A stretch of DNA of 64,000 nucleotides, taken from positions 1 to 64,000 of the forward strand of contig CAJUAN010000013.1 of NCBI GenBank assembly GCA_910584715.1, read 5' to 3'. The stretch comes from an uncultured Oscillospiraceae bacterium (lineage in GTDB: Bacteria; Bacillota; Clostridia; Oscillospirales; Ruminococcaceae). The notes under the pieces are model-generated. The model saw nothing but the letters and a program-made list of their open reading frames with translations, was not told the DNA's origin and ran no database searches. The position numbers and the translations under genes are program-made. This document shows, piece after piece, positions 25,681 through 34,584 of the stretch (position 1 is its first letter; each line of letters opens with the position of its first letter).

Positions 25681-26874
25681 ATGAAGACATTTGTCTATAC
25701 GGCTACAGACGTTCAGGGCAATACAGTCAAAAATGCCAGAATGGTCGCTGAAGATGTAAATGATTTTCTTGAAAAGATCCATGAAAAGGGACTTTTCTGC
25801 TCAAGCTACAAGGAAGCAAGCGAAAAGGGAGCCAAAACTCTTCATAAGTTTACAACCGGCGAGCTGGCATACAACTGCCGTCAGCTCAGCGCAATGCTCA
25901 CGTCGGGTCTGACCCTTGTAAGAGCTCTTGATATCCTTTATAAGGAACAGGAAAAGGACAATACCAAGCAGCTTTTCAGAGAGGTCTACGAAGAAGTTCA
26001 GAAGGGTTCGTCCTTTTCGGACGCGCTGAAGATGCAGCAGGGCGCATTCCCGTCTTTCATGGTATCAATGATACAGGCCGGTGAGTCCTCCGGTTCGCTT
26101 GATGTTATCATTCGGCGTCTTGAGGAGTACTATGACAAGCAGAACAAGCTGAACAATAAGATCCGAGGCGCGCTGATGTATCCTATTATCCTCGCGGTGC
26201 TCTGTGTTGCTATTGTAATTGCTCTGTTTACGTTCATCATGCCTACGTTTAAGGATCTGCTTACGGAAAAGGATATGAAGGGTCTGACCGGAGCGCTGTT
26301 CGCATTTTCCGACAGCCTTACCGGATACTGGTACATATACTTGGGCGTTGTTTTGGCGCTGGTGTTTATAATCAAATATTCTCTGAAGATCCCTGACGTG
26401 CGGTATAAATTCGACAAAATGCTGTGTAAGATGCCTAAAATCGGAAGACTGATCGTAAAGGTCTATACGGGACGTTTTGCAAGAACGCTGTCTTCGCTGT
26501 ATTCGTCCGGTATCCCAATGGTAGAGGCGCTGGAACGTTCGGCAGCCATACTTAATAACAGCTTTATCGAAAAGGCGTTCGTTGCTGTAGTAGACGAGGT
26601 AAAACAAGGAGAACAGCTTTCCGTTTCCATACAGAGAACCGGTATTTTTGAGTCGATGTTTTGTTCGATCATCTATGTCGGTGAAGAGGCCGGCGCGCTT
26701 GATACGATCCTTGAGAAATCCGCGTCTTTCTATGAGGACGAGTCGGACTCCGCTATCCAGCGTATCGTTGGAATGATCGAGCCTATCATGATCATCATAA
26801 TGGGTATTGCGATCGGCTTTGTTATTGCAGGTATCCTTCCCGCGATCTACAACTCTATGGAAAATATCCAGTAA
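25681..26874 (+). CDS. pilC: Type IV pilus inner-membrane platform protein PilC (GspF family)
   Basis: 397 residues from the ATG at 25681, where GGAGGTG gives the start; the frame extends 51 codons upstream but without a binding site. Two repeated T2SS-F domains (about 60-185 and 265-385) are separated by membrane segments near 170-195 and 215-235, with a last one near 370-390. Motifs YNCRQLSAMLTSGLTL, FPSFMVSMIQAGESSG and IYVGEEAGALD are typical. It forms the membrane base on which PilB and PilT act. First gene of the operon continuing through the minor prepilins. Confidence 0.95.
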   Translation: MKTFVYTATDVQGNTVKNARMVAEDVNDFLEKIHEKGLFCSSYKEASEKGAKTLHKFTTGELAYNCRQLSAMLTSGLTLVRALDILYKEQEKDNTKQLFREVYEEVQKGSSFSDALKMQQGAFPSFMVSMIQAGESSGSLDVIIRRLEEYYDKQNKLNNKIRGALMYPIILAVLCVAIVIALFTFIMPTFKDLLTEKDMKGLTGALFAFSDSLTGYWYIYLGVVLALVFIIKYSLKIPDVRYKFDKMLCKMPKIGRLIVKVYTGRFARTLSSLYSSGIPMVEALERSAAILNNSFIEKAFVAVVDEVKQGEQLSVSIQRTGIFESMFCSIIYVGEEAGALDTILEKSASFYEDESDSAIQRIVGMIEPIMIIIMGIAIGFVIAGILPAIYNSMENIQ

Positions 26875-26941
26875 GCGGTCAAAACACAAGAACAGGGAAC
26901 TGTTCATCAAATATTAATAAAAAATTTGTGAGGTGACGAGT

Positions 26942-28468
26942 ATGCTTTCATTTGATATTACAGACAGACACGTCCGCATTATACGCGGTACCGAGGCTCA
27001 CGGCAAAATAAAGGTAGCCGACGCTTCCACTATCGACATAAGCGAAGGTCTGATTGTTAATGGTCATATTAAAGATATACCCAAAATGGCGACGATGATC
27101 AACGACGAGCTCAAAGCCAAAAGAATGGCTGACAAGGAAGCTGTTATCAGCATTTCCTCGAATCTTATCATATTCAAGGAGATACATATTCCCAAAGCAA
27201 AGGGTGCTCAGCTTCTGACCATGGTGCAGAATCAGATGCAGCATCAGATGGGAATTGCCGAGGACTATTCCATATCCTATACCATTGCCGGAGAGGTCGA
27301 AGAGGAAGGCGTTCAGGCAATGAAAGTTCTTGCAACGGCGTGTCCTTTTGAAGTGGTTGACTGCTTCAGAAAGGTATTTTCCATGCTGGGCATCAGTCTG
27401 CGTTCTGTTGTGGTTGCCTGCAATTCCATTTCGAGGATCATCCTGGGCGATCCGAAAGCCAAGGCGAAAATGCCGATGCTGCTTGTTCAGATCGACCCTA
27501 ACTTCGTAAGCCTTAATCTGTATGAAAACAACCAGCTTACATTCTCGCGTTTCGCTTCCATTGATCCGGAGGACTATGACAATTCCGAGGATTACATCTA
27601 CGAGGCGGTAAATGAGAATATTTTCAGAATGTTCCAGTTCCAGAAGTCCAGAAGCGGTGACAATCCGATACAGAACGTTGTATTCTACGGCGATACATCC
27701 GAATATATCCGCCTTACCAACGCGCTGGAGCAGATGGACATATCCACAAGCTTGCTTGGGGTTCCGAGCAATATCGGCGGCTATGAGAATTTTGAGTTCC
27801 AGGCATATGCGAACGCTATCGGAGCTATGTTCCGCGGCAATAAGGATACCGAGCGTATCAACCTTATTGAGGTGGACGCCGCTTCGGGACGTACAAGCGC
27901 GGGCGCGAAGTTCGCTCTTGCCGTGTTCGGCTCGATAGCCATTTCAGCGGCTGTGGTCGGAGCAGTTTGGCTTGCAGCAAATATTCAGGAAAACGGATTT
28001 GTCAGCGATACTGCCGAGATACAGGAGTACCTGGATTCGCCCGAAGTGGCGGCTCAGATAGCGGCGGTTGATACTGCACAGTCAAAGCTTGACAGAGTAA
28101 ACCGCGTTAAGGCATATGTTGATGTTGCATATGATAATTATGGATCGCTTCCGATGATTACCACAGATGTTGTCAATGACATTGAAGCTAATTTTAACGG
28201 CACCGGTGTTGACTGGACCACTATAAACTACGGAAACGGATATTTCACGGTAGAGTGTACGGCAAGAAAAAATGACGAGCCTTCAAAGGTTGTGGGCAAT
28301 TTCTTTGAGCAGGACATTTTCGAAAATGTTACATACAACGGTTTCAGTCAGGCTGACGACGAAGAATCCGGAAACTCGGGATATAGTTTTACGTTGTCGT
28401 TCTCAATTCGTCCGGTTGAGCCGGAGCCAGAGGAAGAAGCGGCGGAACAGCCTGCTGAAGCCAACTGA
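26942..28468 (+). CDS. pilM: PilM-PilN fusion, pilus alignment complex
   Basis: 508 residues from the ATG at 26942 (GAGGTGA upstream). The first 330 residues have the actin-like PilM fold: an ASKHA-type start (LSFDITDRHVRIIRG), VISISSNLIIFKEI and a later VVFYGDTS nucleotide-site strand. A membrane segment follows at about 327-348, then a coiled coil and a ferredoxin-like domain ending in an acidic tail, the layout of PilN. In most bacteria PilM is cytoplasmic and binds the N-terminus of a separate PilN; here the two appear joined. It is followed 26 bp later by the PilO-like gene. Confidence 0.85.
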   Translation: MLSFDITDRHVRIIRGTEAHGKIKVADASTIDISEGLIVNGHIKDIPKMATMINDELKAKRMADKEAVISISSNLIIFKEIHIPKAKGAQLLTMVQNQMQHQMGIAEDYSISYTIAGEVEEEGVQAMKVLATACPFEVVDCFRKVFSMLGISLRSVVVACNSISRIILGDPKAKAKMPMLLVQIDPNFVSLNLYENNQLTFSRFASIDPEDYDNSEDYIYEAVNENIFRMFQFQKSRSGDNPIQNVVFYGDTSEYIRLTNALEQMDISTSLLGVPSNIGGYENFEFQAYANAIGAMFRGNKDTERINLIEVDAASGRTSAGAKFALAVFGSIAISAAVVGAVWLAANIQENGFVSDTAEIQEYLDSPEVAAQIAAVDTAQSKLDRVNRVKAYVDVAYDNYGSLPMITTDVVNDIEANFNGTGVDWTTINYGNGYFTVECTARKNDEPSKVVGNFFEQDIFENVTYNGFSQADDEESGNSGYSFTLSFSIRPVEPEPEEEAAEQPAEAN

Positions 28469-28494
28469 TGCATAGAAAGTGTAGGTGATTATAA

Positions 28495-29259
28495 ATGAAT
28501 TTAAAGCTTTCATACAGAGATAAAGTTATCTTTATCGTTGTAATGGTGATTCTGGTTCTTGTTGCGGGATTTTTCATCTTTATCAGACCTAAGTTTGAAA
28601 AGGTTGAGATCGCCAAGAACAATCTTGCTGCAAAGCAGCAGGAAAAAATTGATATTGACGCAAAGATAGGAACGCTTTCCGATATAGTTGACACGATGAA
28701 AGCAACTGCCGAGGAAATCGGAGAAAAGCAGGAGATATTCCTTGACGAGGCTCATCCGTATATTAATGAGACTTATATCAGGGAACTTCTTTCGGGTCTT
28801 AACGTTGATATAACCAGTATGAACACTACATACACTACTGCAGGCGCGATAAACAGGTACACTGTTAATAAACAGCATTACCTTGCGTATGAAAATAAGA
28901 TCAATGCCGACCTTTACAATGAGCTTCCTCAGGAAGTATATGACGTTTATAACGGGGTCGCTCCTCAGGCGTATCCCAATACAATAATCGGTATTACAAA
29001 CATGACGGTGTCGGTGGATCTTGGAAACAATAACAGAAAGGTATACGACATAATGGACAGACTTGCCGAAGACGAAAAGACAATAATCCTTAATTCCTTG
29101 AATACGGAGAGCGAACCGAAGGAAAATGAAAACACGGCGCAGCTCAACCTTACTATGTATTCTATTTTCCCGCTTAATGTTGAAGAGGTTTTAAAGGAGA
29201 CCGATGAGGTAAAGCCGTTGGAGCCGGCAGTTGAGGAAACTGCTGAACCGGCTGCCTAA
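28495..29259 (+). CDS. pilO: PilO-like pilus assembly protein
   Basis: 254 residues: short cytoplasmic N-terminus, a single membrane segment (about 10-30), a coiled coil (about 33-85) and a C-terminal alpha/beta domain ending in an acidic Glu/Pro/Ala tail. Sequence identity is not striking, but topology, length and the position straight after PilM/PilN match PilO, which dimerises with PilN outside the membrane. The tail resembles the Glu/Pro/Ala tail of the preceding protein. A short hairpin follows the gene. Confidence 0.8.
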   Translation: MNLKLSYRDKVIFIVVMVILVLVAGFFIFIRPKFEKVEIAKNNLAAKQQEKIDIDAKIGTLSDIVDTMKATAEEIGEKQEIFLDEAHPYINETYIRELLSGLNVDITSMNTTYTTAGAINRYTVNKQHYLAYENKINADLYNELPQEVYDVYNGVAPQAYPNTIIGITNMTVSVDLGNNNRKVYDIMDRLAEDEKTIILNSLNTESEPKENENTAQLNLTMYSIFPLNVEEVLKETDEVKPLEPAVEETAEPAA

Positions 29260-29274
29260 ATGGTATGCTGCGGC

Positions 29275-29306
29275 AAACCGATAAATCTTAGGGTTTATCG
29301 GTTTTA
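29275..29306 (+). terminator. Intra-operon hairpin after pilO
   Basis: Perfect 11-bp stem AAACCGATAAA/TTTATCGGTTT followed by only TAG, so it may be a partial terminator or an mRNA stabiliser that sets the ratio of platform proteins to minor pilins. Confidence 0.5.
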
Positions 29307-29360
29307 GCCGATTAATAAAGTATTTTGAGAGACAAAATCTGAGAGAAAGGGTGGTTGACA

Positions 29361-31637
29361 ATGAAAGGCAAACGGCTAAAAAGTCTTGGCGGTACGGTGC
29401 TTATCATGGTGCTTACCGTTATGCTTGTACTGATCATCATGCTTATGGCGACCTTAACGGTAGTTACCACAGCAAGCCAGCGAATCTATACAAAGTATGA
29501 AGAACAGCAGGCTTACTATACAGCTCGTTCTGCTCTTGATGTGTTTACGAAGATGCTTAACGACAGCACATACGGCAATACTGTCAGTGGAACGTTTGAG
29601 ACTCAGGGCTATCATATTCAGAAAAGCCTGTATGACATAAAAGCGCAAAGCGATCCTACCGGCACAAATCCGGTTAAAAATACGAATCCGTATGCAGGCG
29701 CAATCAACGTTATGGCGTCGCAGCCGTACATAGAGTATGAAGCGTCGCTTCCGGATCTTAACAAAGGTACGGATAAATACGGCAAGTTCGACGACGGCAC
29801 ACTCAAGATAAAGGTCGAGGTTCTTGACCGCACCTTAAACTGCGGAAGCGACGGAACCCCTGCTACGGGAAAAAGAACCAAGGACGCTATGAAGCTTAAG
29901 ATCACAGCCACAACGTCCTTTGAGGGAATTGAAAGCTCGGCGGCTATGACGCTCAGCACAAAAGCACCTGCCGCGACTACGGCTGACCGTGCAGTAACGG
30001 TAACAGGCGGCGGTATTATGAATTTCAACAATACATCTATTTTGGGTGGAATTGTTGCGCCGGTTAATGCGTCAATGGGTAACGATCCATGCGTTTGGGG
30101 CAACGTATTTATCGGTGACGGATTTAGTTCTGCCGTATCACTTCATACTACCGTTACAGAAGGTGAATGGGTATATGTACGGGGACATGAAACGTCTCCT
30201 ACTACAAGAGATGACATAATATGGAATAACAGTGGAATGGATATTTCTGGAATAAACAACACGTTGGATGACGCAAAAATGCCTAATTTTTTCATGGATG
30301 GAAATGTTAAATTGGGCACCGGAACTACTTTTGGAGCTACCGGAAAAGAAGTTAGAACTATTATTAACGGAGATTTGATCTATACGCAGGCGGCAGGTCA
30401 TACTTTTAACGGAGATCTTTATGTAATAGGCAATTTAACTGTTGCAAGTTCACAGCAGTTGACCGTCAACGGAAATTTGTATGTCGAGGGTAACTGTGAC
30501 TGGAGCGGCGGAGGAACGATTAATGTTACAGGTAATATGTGCGTAGCAGGAACGGTGACTCCTTTTCGAAGTGGTACCCCGCCAGTTGTCAATAATCTAA
30601 CAGTCGGTTCTAATACAGGTAATGCTGCTATGTCTGCTATTGGTTCTACGATTCCGATTACAATAACAGGCATAAAATATGGCACTAAAACCGATGCCCA
30701 AGTGACAGCGGAACTTAATACTAACAACGGAGACGTGGTAATTGACTGGGGCGGCAAGATATTTAATATGTCCTCCGAGCAGAAGCTGTATAGACAGTAT
30801 CACTGGTACTCGGATATATCCGACGGAACAATAACGGCTTCAGAATATGCTTTTCTCAGCAGCGACGATCTTGAAAAGCTTATGGATCAAAGCGATCCTA
30901 ATTTCGAATATCCTACCGACTTTAAACGTGTTCACGAATATGTGGATGCTTCGGGCGGAGGAAGCGCTTTTGGTGCGCCTGTATCGTTAACTCCGGGCGG
31001 TTCGATCAATTCTCCGGGAAAGTATGTTTTTGATCCAAGCTTGGTGAGCCCATTTAACAATGGCGTATTCACAATAGATGCCGGCGGTGAAGTTGAAATT
31101 TATCTTAAGCCGGGAAGCTACAATCTCAACGGCGGTAAAATTCTTGTTAAAAACGGAACAACTGTAAAATTCTACGGAGTCGGTAATTATTCGTTCTCAA
31201 AAATGCCGATTGTAACGGAAGAGTACGAAAATGCCAGTTCCACTGCTCCCCTGTATGTTGGAACATACGGCAGCGACGGTACTTCAAGCACCTTGATGAG
31301 TATGCCTATTTCTTATTATTTTGAAGGAAACAGCGAAATTTGGTTTGATACGGATACGCTTTTTGTTGGGCATGTTTACATACCGAGGGGAACGGTTAGG
31401 AATACTGGTTCAGCAGGCAAAGATGTGTCGTCACTTTTGAGGTACAACAACGTTGATTTCATGACTAACGGCGGAAGAAGTTCGCGCTTCTCCATACTTG
31501 GTTCAGTAATATGTTCAGGTTATGACAGCAGCTCCAGCCAGTGCGGCGGCGTTGCTTTTGTTAAGGCAAGCGCAGAAGTATCAACACCCGGTCTTCCCTG
31601 CCTGCAATTCAATGCTTCACAGTATACAAGACAATAG
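29361..31637 (+). CDS. Large PilX-like surface/pilus protein
   Basis: 758 residues from the ATG at 29361 (AAAGGGTGG upstream). The N-terminus has a long membrane helix (about 11-35) followed by SQRIYTKYEEQQAYYTARSA, which resembles the PilX/minor-pilin helix rather than a cleavable GFTLIE leader. The remainder is beta-rich, with Gly/Asn/Thr repeats (NGDLYVIGNLTV, NGNLYVEGNCDW, VTGNMCVAGTV at about 350-400) suggesting a beta-helix or bactofilin-like polymer domain. It sits where a pilX gene would be, between pilO and the pilV/pilW-like genes, so a tip component or adhesin is plausible. Codons between about 30040 and 30740 look more AT-rich than the ends. Confidence 0.7.
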   Translation: MKGKRLKSLGGTVLIMVLTVMLVLIIMLMATLTVVTTASQRIYTKYEEQQAYYTARSALDVFTKMLNDSTYGNTVSGTFETQGYHIQKSLYDIKAQSDPTGTNPVKNTNPYAGAINVMASQPYIEYEASLPDLNKGTDKYGKFDDGTLKIKVEVLDRTLNCGSDGTPATGKRTKDAMKLKITATTSFEGIESSAAMTLSTKAPAATTADRAVTVTGGGIMNFNNTSILGGIVAPVNASMGNDPCVWGNVFIGDGFSSAVSLHTTVTEGEWVYVRGHETSPTTRDDIIWNNSGMDISGINNTLDDAKMPNFFMDGNVKLGTGTTFGATGKEVRTIINGDLIYTQAAGHTFNGDLYVIGNLTVASSQQLTVNGNLYVEGNCDWSGGGTINVTGNMCVAGTVTPFRSGTPPVVNNLTVGSNTGNAAMSAIGSTIPITITGIKYGTKTDAQVTAELNTNNGDVVIDWGGKIFNMSSEQKLYRQYHWYSDISDGTITASEYAFLSSDDLEKLMDQSDPNFEYPTDFKRVHEYVDASGGGSAFGAPVSLTPGGSINSPGKYVFDPSLVSPFNNGVFTIDAGGEVEIYLKPGSYNLNGGKILVKNGTTVKFYGVGNYSFSKMPIVTEEYENASSTAPLYVGTYGSDGTSSTLMSMPISYYFEGNSEIWFDTDTLFVGHVYIPRGTVRNTGSAGKDVSSLLRYNNVDFMTNGGRSSRFSILGSVICSGYDSSSSQCGGVAFVKASAEVSTPGLPCLQFNASQYTRQ

Positions 31638-31648
31638 GAGGCGAGGAT

Positions 31649-32092
31649 ATGAAAAGAAAACTAAAGGGCTTTACGCTTATTGAGTGTCTTGTGGCCATGG
31701 CGATCCTCGGAGTGGCTTCGGTAACTATGGCTCAGATATATGCGAGCGTTTCTAAGATGAACCTTAAAAATCATCAGAATAACACGAGCATATCAAATCA
31801 GGAGCAGTTCATAGAGACGGAACTGAAGAATAACGGCGCGGTGGAAATCAAGTACAGCCAGCCGATTCCCGCGACGAATCCGCCCCCCCCCAGCGGTGAC
31901 AACGAAGCGACTAAATCTTATATAGAGATCGAGGATTCAAGCGGAAACACATTCAGCTATCCGGTAGATATCTATGTTTTAAGAAGTCGTGACGGAAGTG
32001 ACAGGGGCAGCGACCAGGTCGGTTACAATGGACCTACTGAAACAAAGACTTATCTTAAGTACAGATATTTTCTGGCGCACTCGAACCCATGA
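31649..32092 (+). CDS. Minor type IV prepilin (PilV-like)
   Basis: 147 residues. Leader MKRKLKG is followed by FTLIECLVAMAILGVASVTM, giving a prepilin-peptidase site after Gly7 and Glu at +5. The mature part is short and variable, with a Pro run (NPPPPSG) encoded by nine consecutive C's. AGGAGGCGAGG precedes the ATG, 11 bp after the previous stop. Its stop overlaps the open frame of the next prepilin gene. Confidence 0.9.
   Translation: MKRKLKGFTLIECLVAMAILGVASVTMAQIYASVSKMNLKNHQNNTSISNQEQFIETELKNNGAVEIKYSQPIPATNPPPPSGDNEATKSYIEIEDSSGNTFSYPVDIYVLRSRDGSDRGSDQVGYNGPTETKTYLKYRYFLAHSNP
31873..31881 (+). repeat. Homopolymeric C9 tract inside a prepilin gene
   Basis: Nine C's encode three of the four prolines. 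Gain or loss of one C would shift the frame and truncate the protein. Confidence 0.8.
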
Positions 32093-32109
32093 CGAGGAGG
32101 GCTGCAATT

Positions 32110-33246
32110 ATGAAAAAAATATTAAAAGGCTTTACTCTTATTGAGCTTATCATAGTTATGGCGATCCTTACGATACTCATGGCTGCCATAATGCAGATGT
32201 TCAAGCCCATCAGAGAAACATATGTGGATTCTACGCTGTATGAGAATCAGAGGACGGCTCAAAGCGGTATTATCCAGTATATCAACGAATCGCTGCGTTA
32301 TGCGACCGATGTGGGTATTTACAATATTGAGGACGTCACTGACATCACCGGTGCTGTAGAAGAATTTGCAAAGGCTTATTGTAACAAAAATCCATCAGCC
32401 AACCAAACAACTGTTGAGGAGAACGCAGAGGTAATTATAATTGACAATACGAATGGGGCATATGCTTTTAACGGCGATACCTATACCGGCAGACTTCTTC
32501 GCAGAAAGGCTTCGACCATAGGAACTTCTACTATTAACGAAAATGTGGGAACGGGTTCAACAGCCGGCTGCCGTATTGCGTTGGGTCCTGCCTACTATGG
32601 GAACAACAATTACGCAATCAAAATTTCAAAGCCGACAGATATACCTAAGCATGTAGCTGTTCCGCCGGCAAGCTTGACTGCGCAGCAAACAGCGGAGAAT
32701 AACGCGGCTGATCTTGAATGGTCAGCTAATGAGGGAATAAAAGTAACTGTAGCCTCTACATCTTCATATGGTTATAGGCAATTGCAGAATAATGAAAGCT
32801 TTGTTGATGCATCAAATAAATTTAATAATAAGCTGATCCACACAGAGGGTTTGGTGGTTTGTCCTAACCTCAGCAAGCTTGGGGGATTATTTGACGTTCA
32901 TGACGACACTGACAGAGCCGCTATTGCAGCCGCTCTTGCCGCTGGTTCAGGCGGCGGTGGTGGTGGAGGCGGCGGAGGCGGAGGAACCCCTCCTCCTACT
33001 CCCGTTCCCGGAGGTTCACCGTCCAGCAACGGAAATTCAGTTTCTATCAACAGTATTACAAGCGATGATACTGTTGGTCCTTATGTCGGAGGCGGTGCTC
33101 CCGGTGCCCCGGGCGGTGCTCCGGGCGGCGCTCCGGGCGGCGCTCCGGGCGGCGCTCCGGGCGGTTACTCGGATTCTGCCAAATACAATGAAACAACAGC
33201 CAGCTCTATTAACACCAAAGTCTATATCGTATTTCTGACACAGTGA
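32110..33246 (+). CDS. Minor type IV prepilin (PilW-like) with Gly-rich repeat region
   Basis: 378 residues from the ATG at 32110 (GAGGAGGG upstream). Leader MKKILKG then FTLIELIIVMAILTILMAAI is a class III/IV prepilin signal with Glu at +5. The mature domain is longer than in typical pilins and contains a run of 11 glycines (about 280-295) and a stretch of four GGAP repeats (about 335-352) near the C-terminus, unusual for a folded pilin head. With PilV-like and PilX-like neighbours it probably belongs to the tip/priming complex of minor pilins. Confidence 0.9.
   Translation: MKKILKGFTLIELIIVMAILTILMAAIMQMFKPIRETYVDSTLYENQRTAQSGIIQYINESLRYATDVGIYNIEDVTDITGAVEEFAKAYCNKNPSANQTTVEENAEVIIIDNTNGAYAFNGDTYTGRLLRRKASTIGTSTINENVGTGSTAGCRIALGPAYYGNNNYAIKISKPTDIPKHVAVPPASLTAQQTAENNAADLEWSANEGIKVTVASTSSYGYRQLQNNESFVDASNKFNNKLIHTEGLVVCPNLSKLGGLFDVHDDTDRAAIAAALAAGSGGGGGGGGGGGGTPPPTPVPGGSPSSNGNSVSINSITSDDTVGPYVGGGAPGAPGGAPGGAPGGAPGGAPGGYSDSAKYNETTASSINTKVYIVFLTQ
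33112..33159 (+). repeat. Four tandem 12-bp units encoding GGAP
   Basis: GGCGG(T/C)GCTCCG occurs four times in a row in frame; the last three units are identical. A degenerate unit precedes them. Confidence 0.9.
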
Positions 33247-33254
33247 TAAAAAAC

Positions 33255-33299
33255 AGGGCGCTGTCCCTGCTGCTATACTGCGGCCAAGGAATGCGCCCT
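33255..33299. terminator. Weak hairpin between pilW-like gene and prepilin peptidase gene
   Basis: AGGGCGC pairs with GCGCCCT around a 31-base loop. The two genes converge here; a T-run follows 10 bases later on the plus strand. Confidence 0.35.
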
Positions 33300-33316
33300 T
33301 AAGCTGAAAACTTTTT

Positions 33317-34330
33317 TTACATCGGCGGTATCTGCGGCACGGTAAGGAAGTCGATGTACATATCCATTAGTTCCGTGCCGCAAAACGAAGCGAATACAAG
33401 TCCGGCAGTGAGAAACGGGCCGAAAGCAAATGCTTTTACCGACTCGCTGTCGGAGCGTGACGCTTTGATTTTAAGCGCTAAGGCATAAACCGCGCCGATG
33501 ATTATGGCGGCAAATGCGGCAACAACAGCCGCTTTCCAGCCGAACATCAAGCCTCCTGCTGCCATTAGTATAACGTCCCCCATTCCAAAGCCGTATACGG
33601 GACCCGTTTCCTCTATACTTTCAAGACGCTTGTCGAGTTCTTTCTGAAGCTTTGAATGCTCCTTGTCGGTTTCCGGCATATTCTTCAGACGTTTTCTGAT
33701 TTTTCTTGCAGATTTGCAGTCGTCGCTTATTATAAAGCTATAGATAAGCGGAGTGAGCACAAACCCGAATACCAGAAAAGGAACGCTTACGGCGAACATT
33801 CCGATAAGTCCGTCTGTGGCAGTAATGCCGCAGCCCCTTACATTCGCAGGGAAAACAGTGGTGAGTATCCTTGTAAGAGCGGCAATTACAGCAAGATACA
33901 TCAGTACGCCGACGGTCATTTGCTGAGTGTCGTAGTCCTCAAAGCCTATAACGATAAGTCCGGAGATAAAAAGGCACAGCAGAGCGGGGTACAGGAGACC
34001 GTCCGTAATAACGTCGAACCTTAAAAAGGTCAGCACAAAAAGTATTCCTGTAAGGCTTTCCACAAGGATGTACCTGCCGGATATCTTTGAACCGCAGGCA
34101 CGGCACTTTCCTCTTAGGAACAGCCAGCTGAAAACGGGGATCAGGTCATACCACTTTATCGGGGTTCCGCAGGTCATGCAGTGAGAATTCTTTTTTGTAA
34201 GCGATTCACCAACGGGAAGACGATAGATACAAACGTTGAGAAAGCTTCCTATAGCAATCCCGAAAAGGAATACCATGATATATATTCCTATGTAGTAACC
34301 GGTCAGTCCTTCTTCAAAAGACGTAAACAT
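33317..34330 (-). CDS. pilD: Prepilin peptidase / N-methyltransferase
   Basis: 337 residues, an eight-helix-type membrane aspartyl protease that cuts prepilin leaders after Gly. The N-terminal domain carries the two CxxC pairs (CMTCGTPIKWYDLIPVFSW and CRACGSKISGRY), which in homologues bind zinc and go with methyltransferase activity. Catalytic Asp residues are in GFEDYDTQQM and in GFGMGDVILMA. It is about 80 residues longer than usual because of a charged cytoplasmic insert (about 205-250, rich in Lys/Glu) before the second catalytic motif. Opposite strand to the rest of the cluster, with its own promoter. Confidence 0.94.
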   Translation of the reverse strand: MFTSFEEGLTGYYIGIYIMVFLFGIAIGSFLNVCIYRLPVGESLTKKNSHCMTCGTPIKWYDLIPVFSWLFLRGKCRACGSKISGRYILVESLTGILFVLTFLRFDVITDGLLYPALLCLFISGLIVIGFEDYDTQQMTVGVLMYLAVIAALTRILTTVFPANVRGCGITATDGLIGMFAVSVPFLVFGFVLTPLIYSFIISDDCKSARKIRKRLKNMPETDKEHSKLQKELDKRLESIEETGPVYGFGMGDVILMAAGGLMFGWKAAVVAAFAAIIIGAVYALALKIKASRSDSESVKAFAFGPFLTAGLVFASFCGTELMDMYIDFLTVPQIPPM

Positions 34331-34373
34331 AAGTCTGACTCCTTTACAGTAAATTTGAAAATCCGATATTTAT

Positions 34374-34402
34374 ATCTTAACATATATTTTTGAAAAATTC
34401 AA
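34374..34402 (-). promoter_or_regulatory. Sigma-A promoter of prepilin peptidase
   Basis: Minus-strand TTGAAT-17 bp-TAAGAT, about 45 bases before the ATG; GGAGTC serves as ribosome binding site. Confidence 0.65.
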
Positions 34403-34478
34403 CCCCTGAACGGAAAGCGTCTGCGCCGTCTTGTTTTTGAATGTGTATGTGCGCAGGAACTTATCTCTATAGGTGTTT

Positions 34479-34492
34479 ACGTCTTAAGACGT
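34479..34492. other. Perfect 14-bp palindrome upstream of pilB
   Basis: ACGTCTTAAGACGT lies between the divergent pilD and pilB genes, upstream of an AT-rich stretch (TATATT at 34504). It could be an operator; no regulator is identified. Confidence 0.4.
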
Positions 34493-34584
34493 TTTCATAT
34501 CACTATATTTAAATTCTTAACCGGATTTTGCCGCGGAAAAATCCCTTGTAAAAAACAATCTGCGGAGAAATGAGGCATTTAGCA

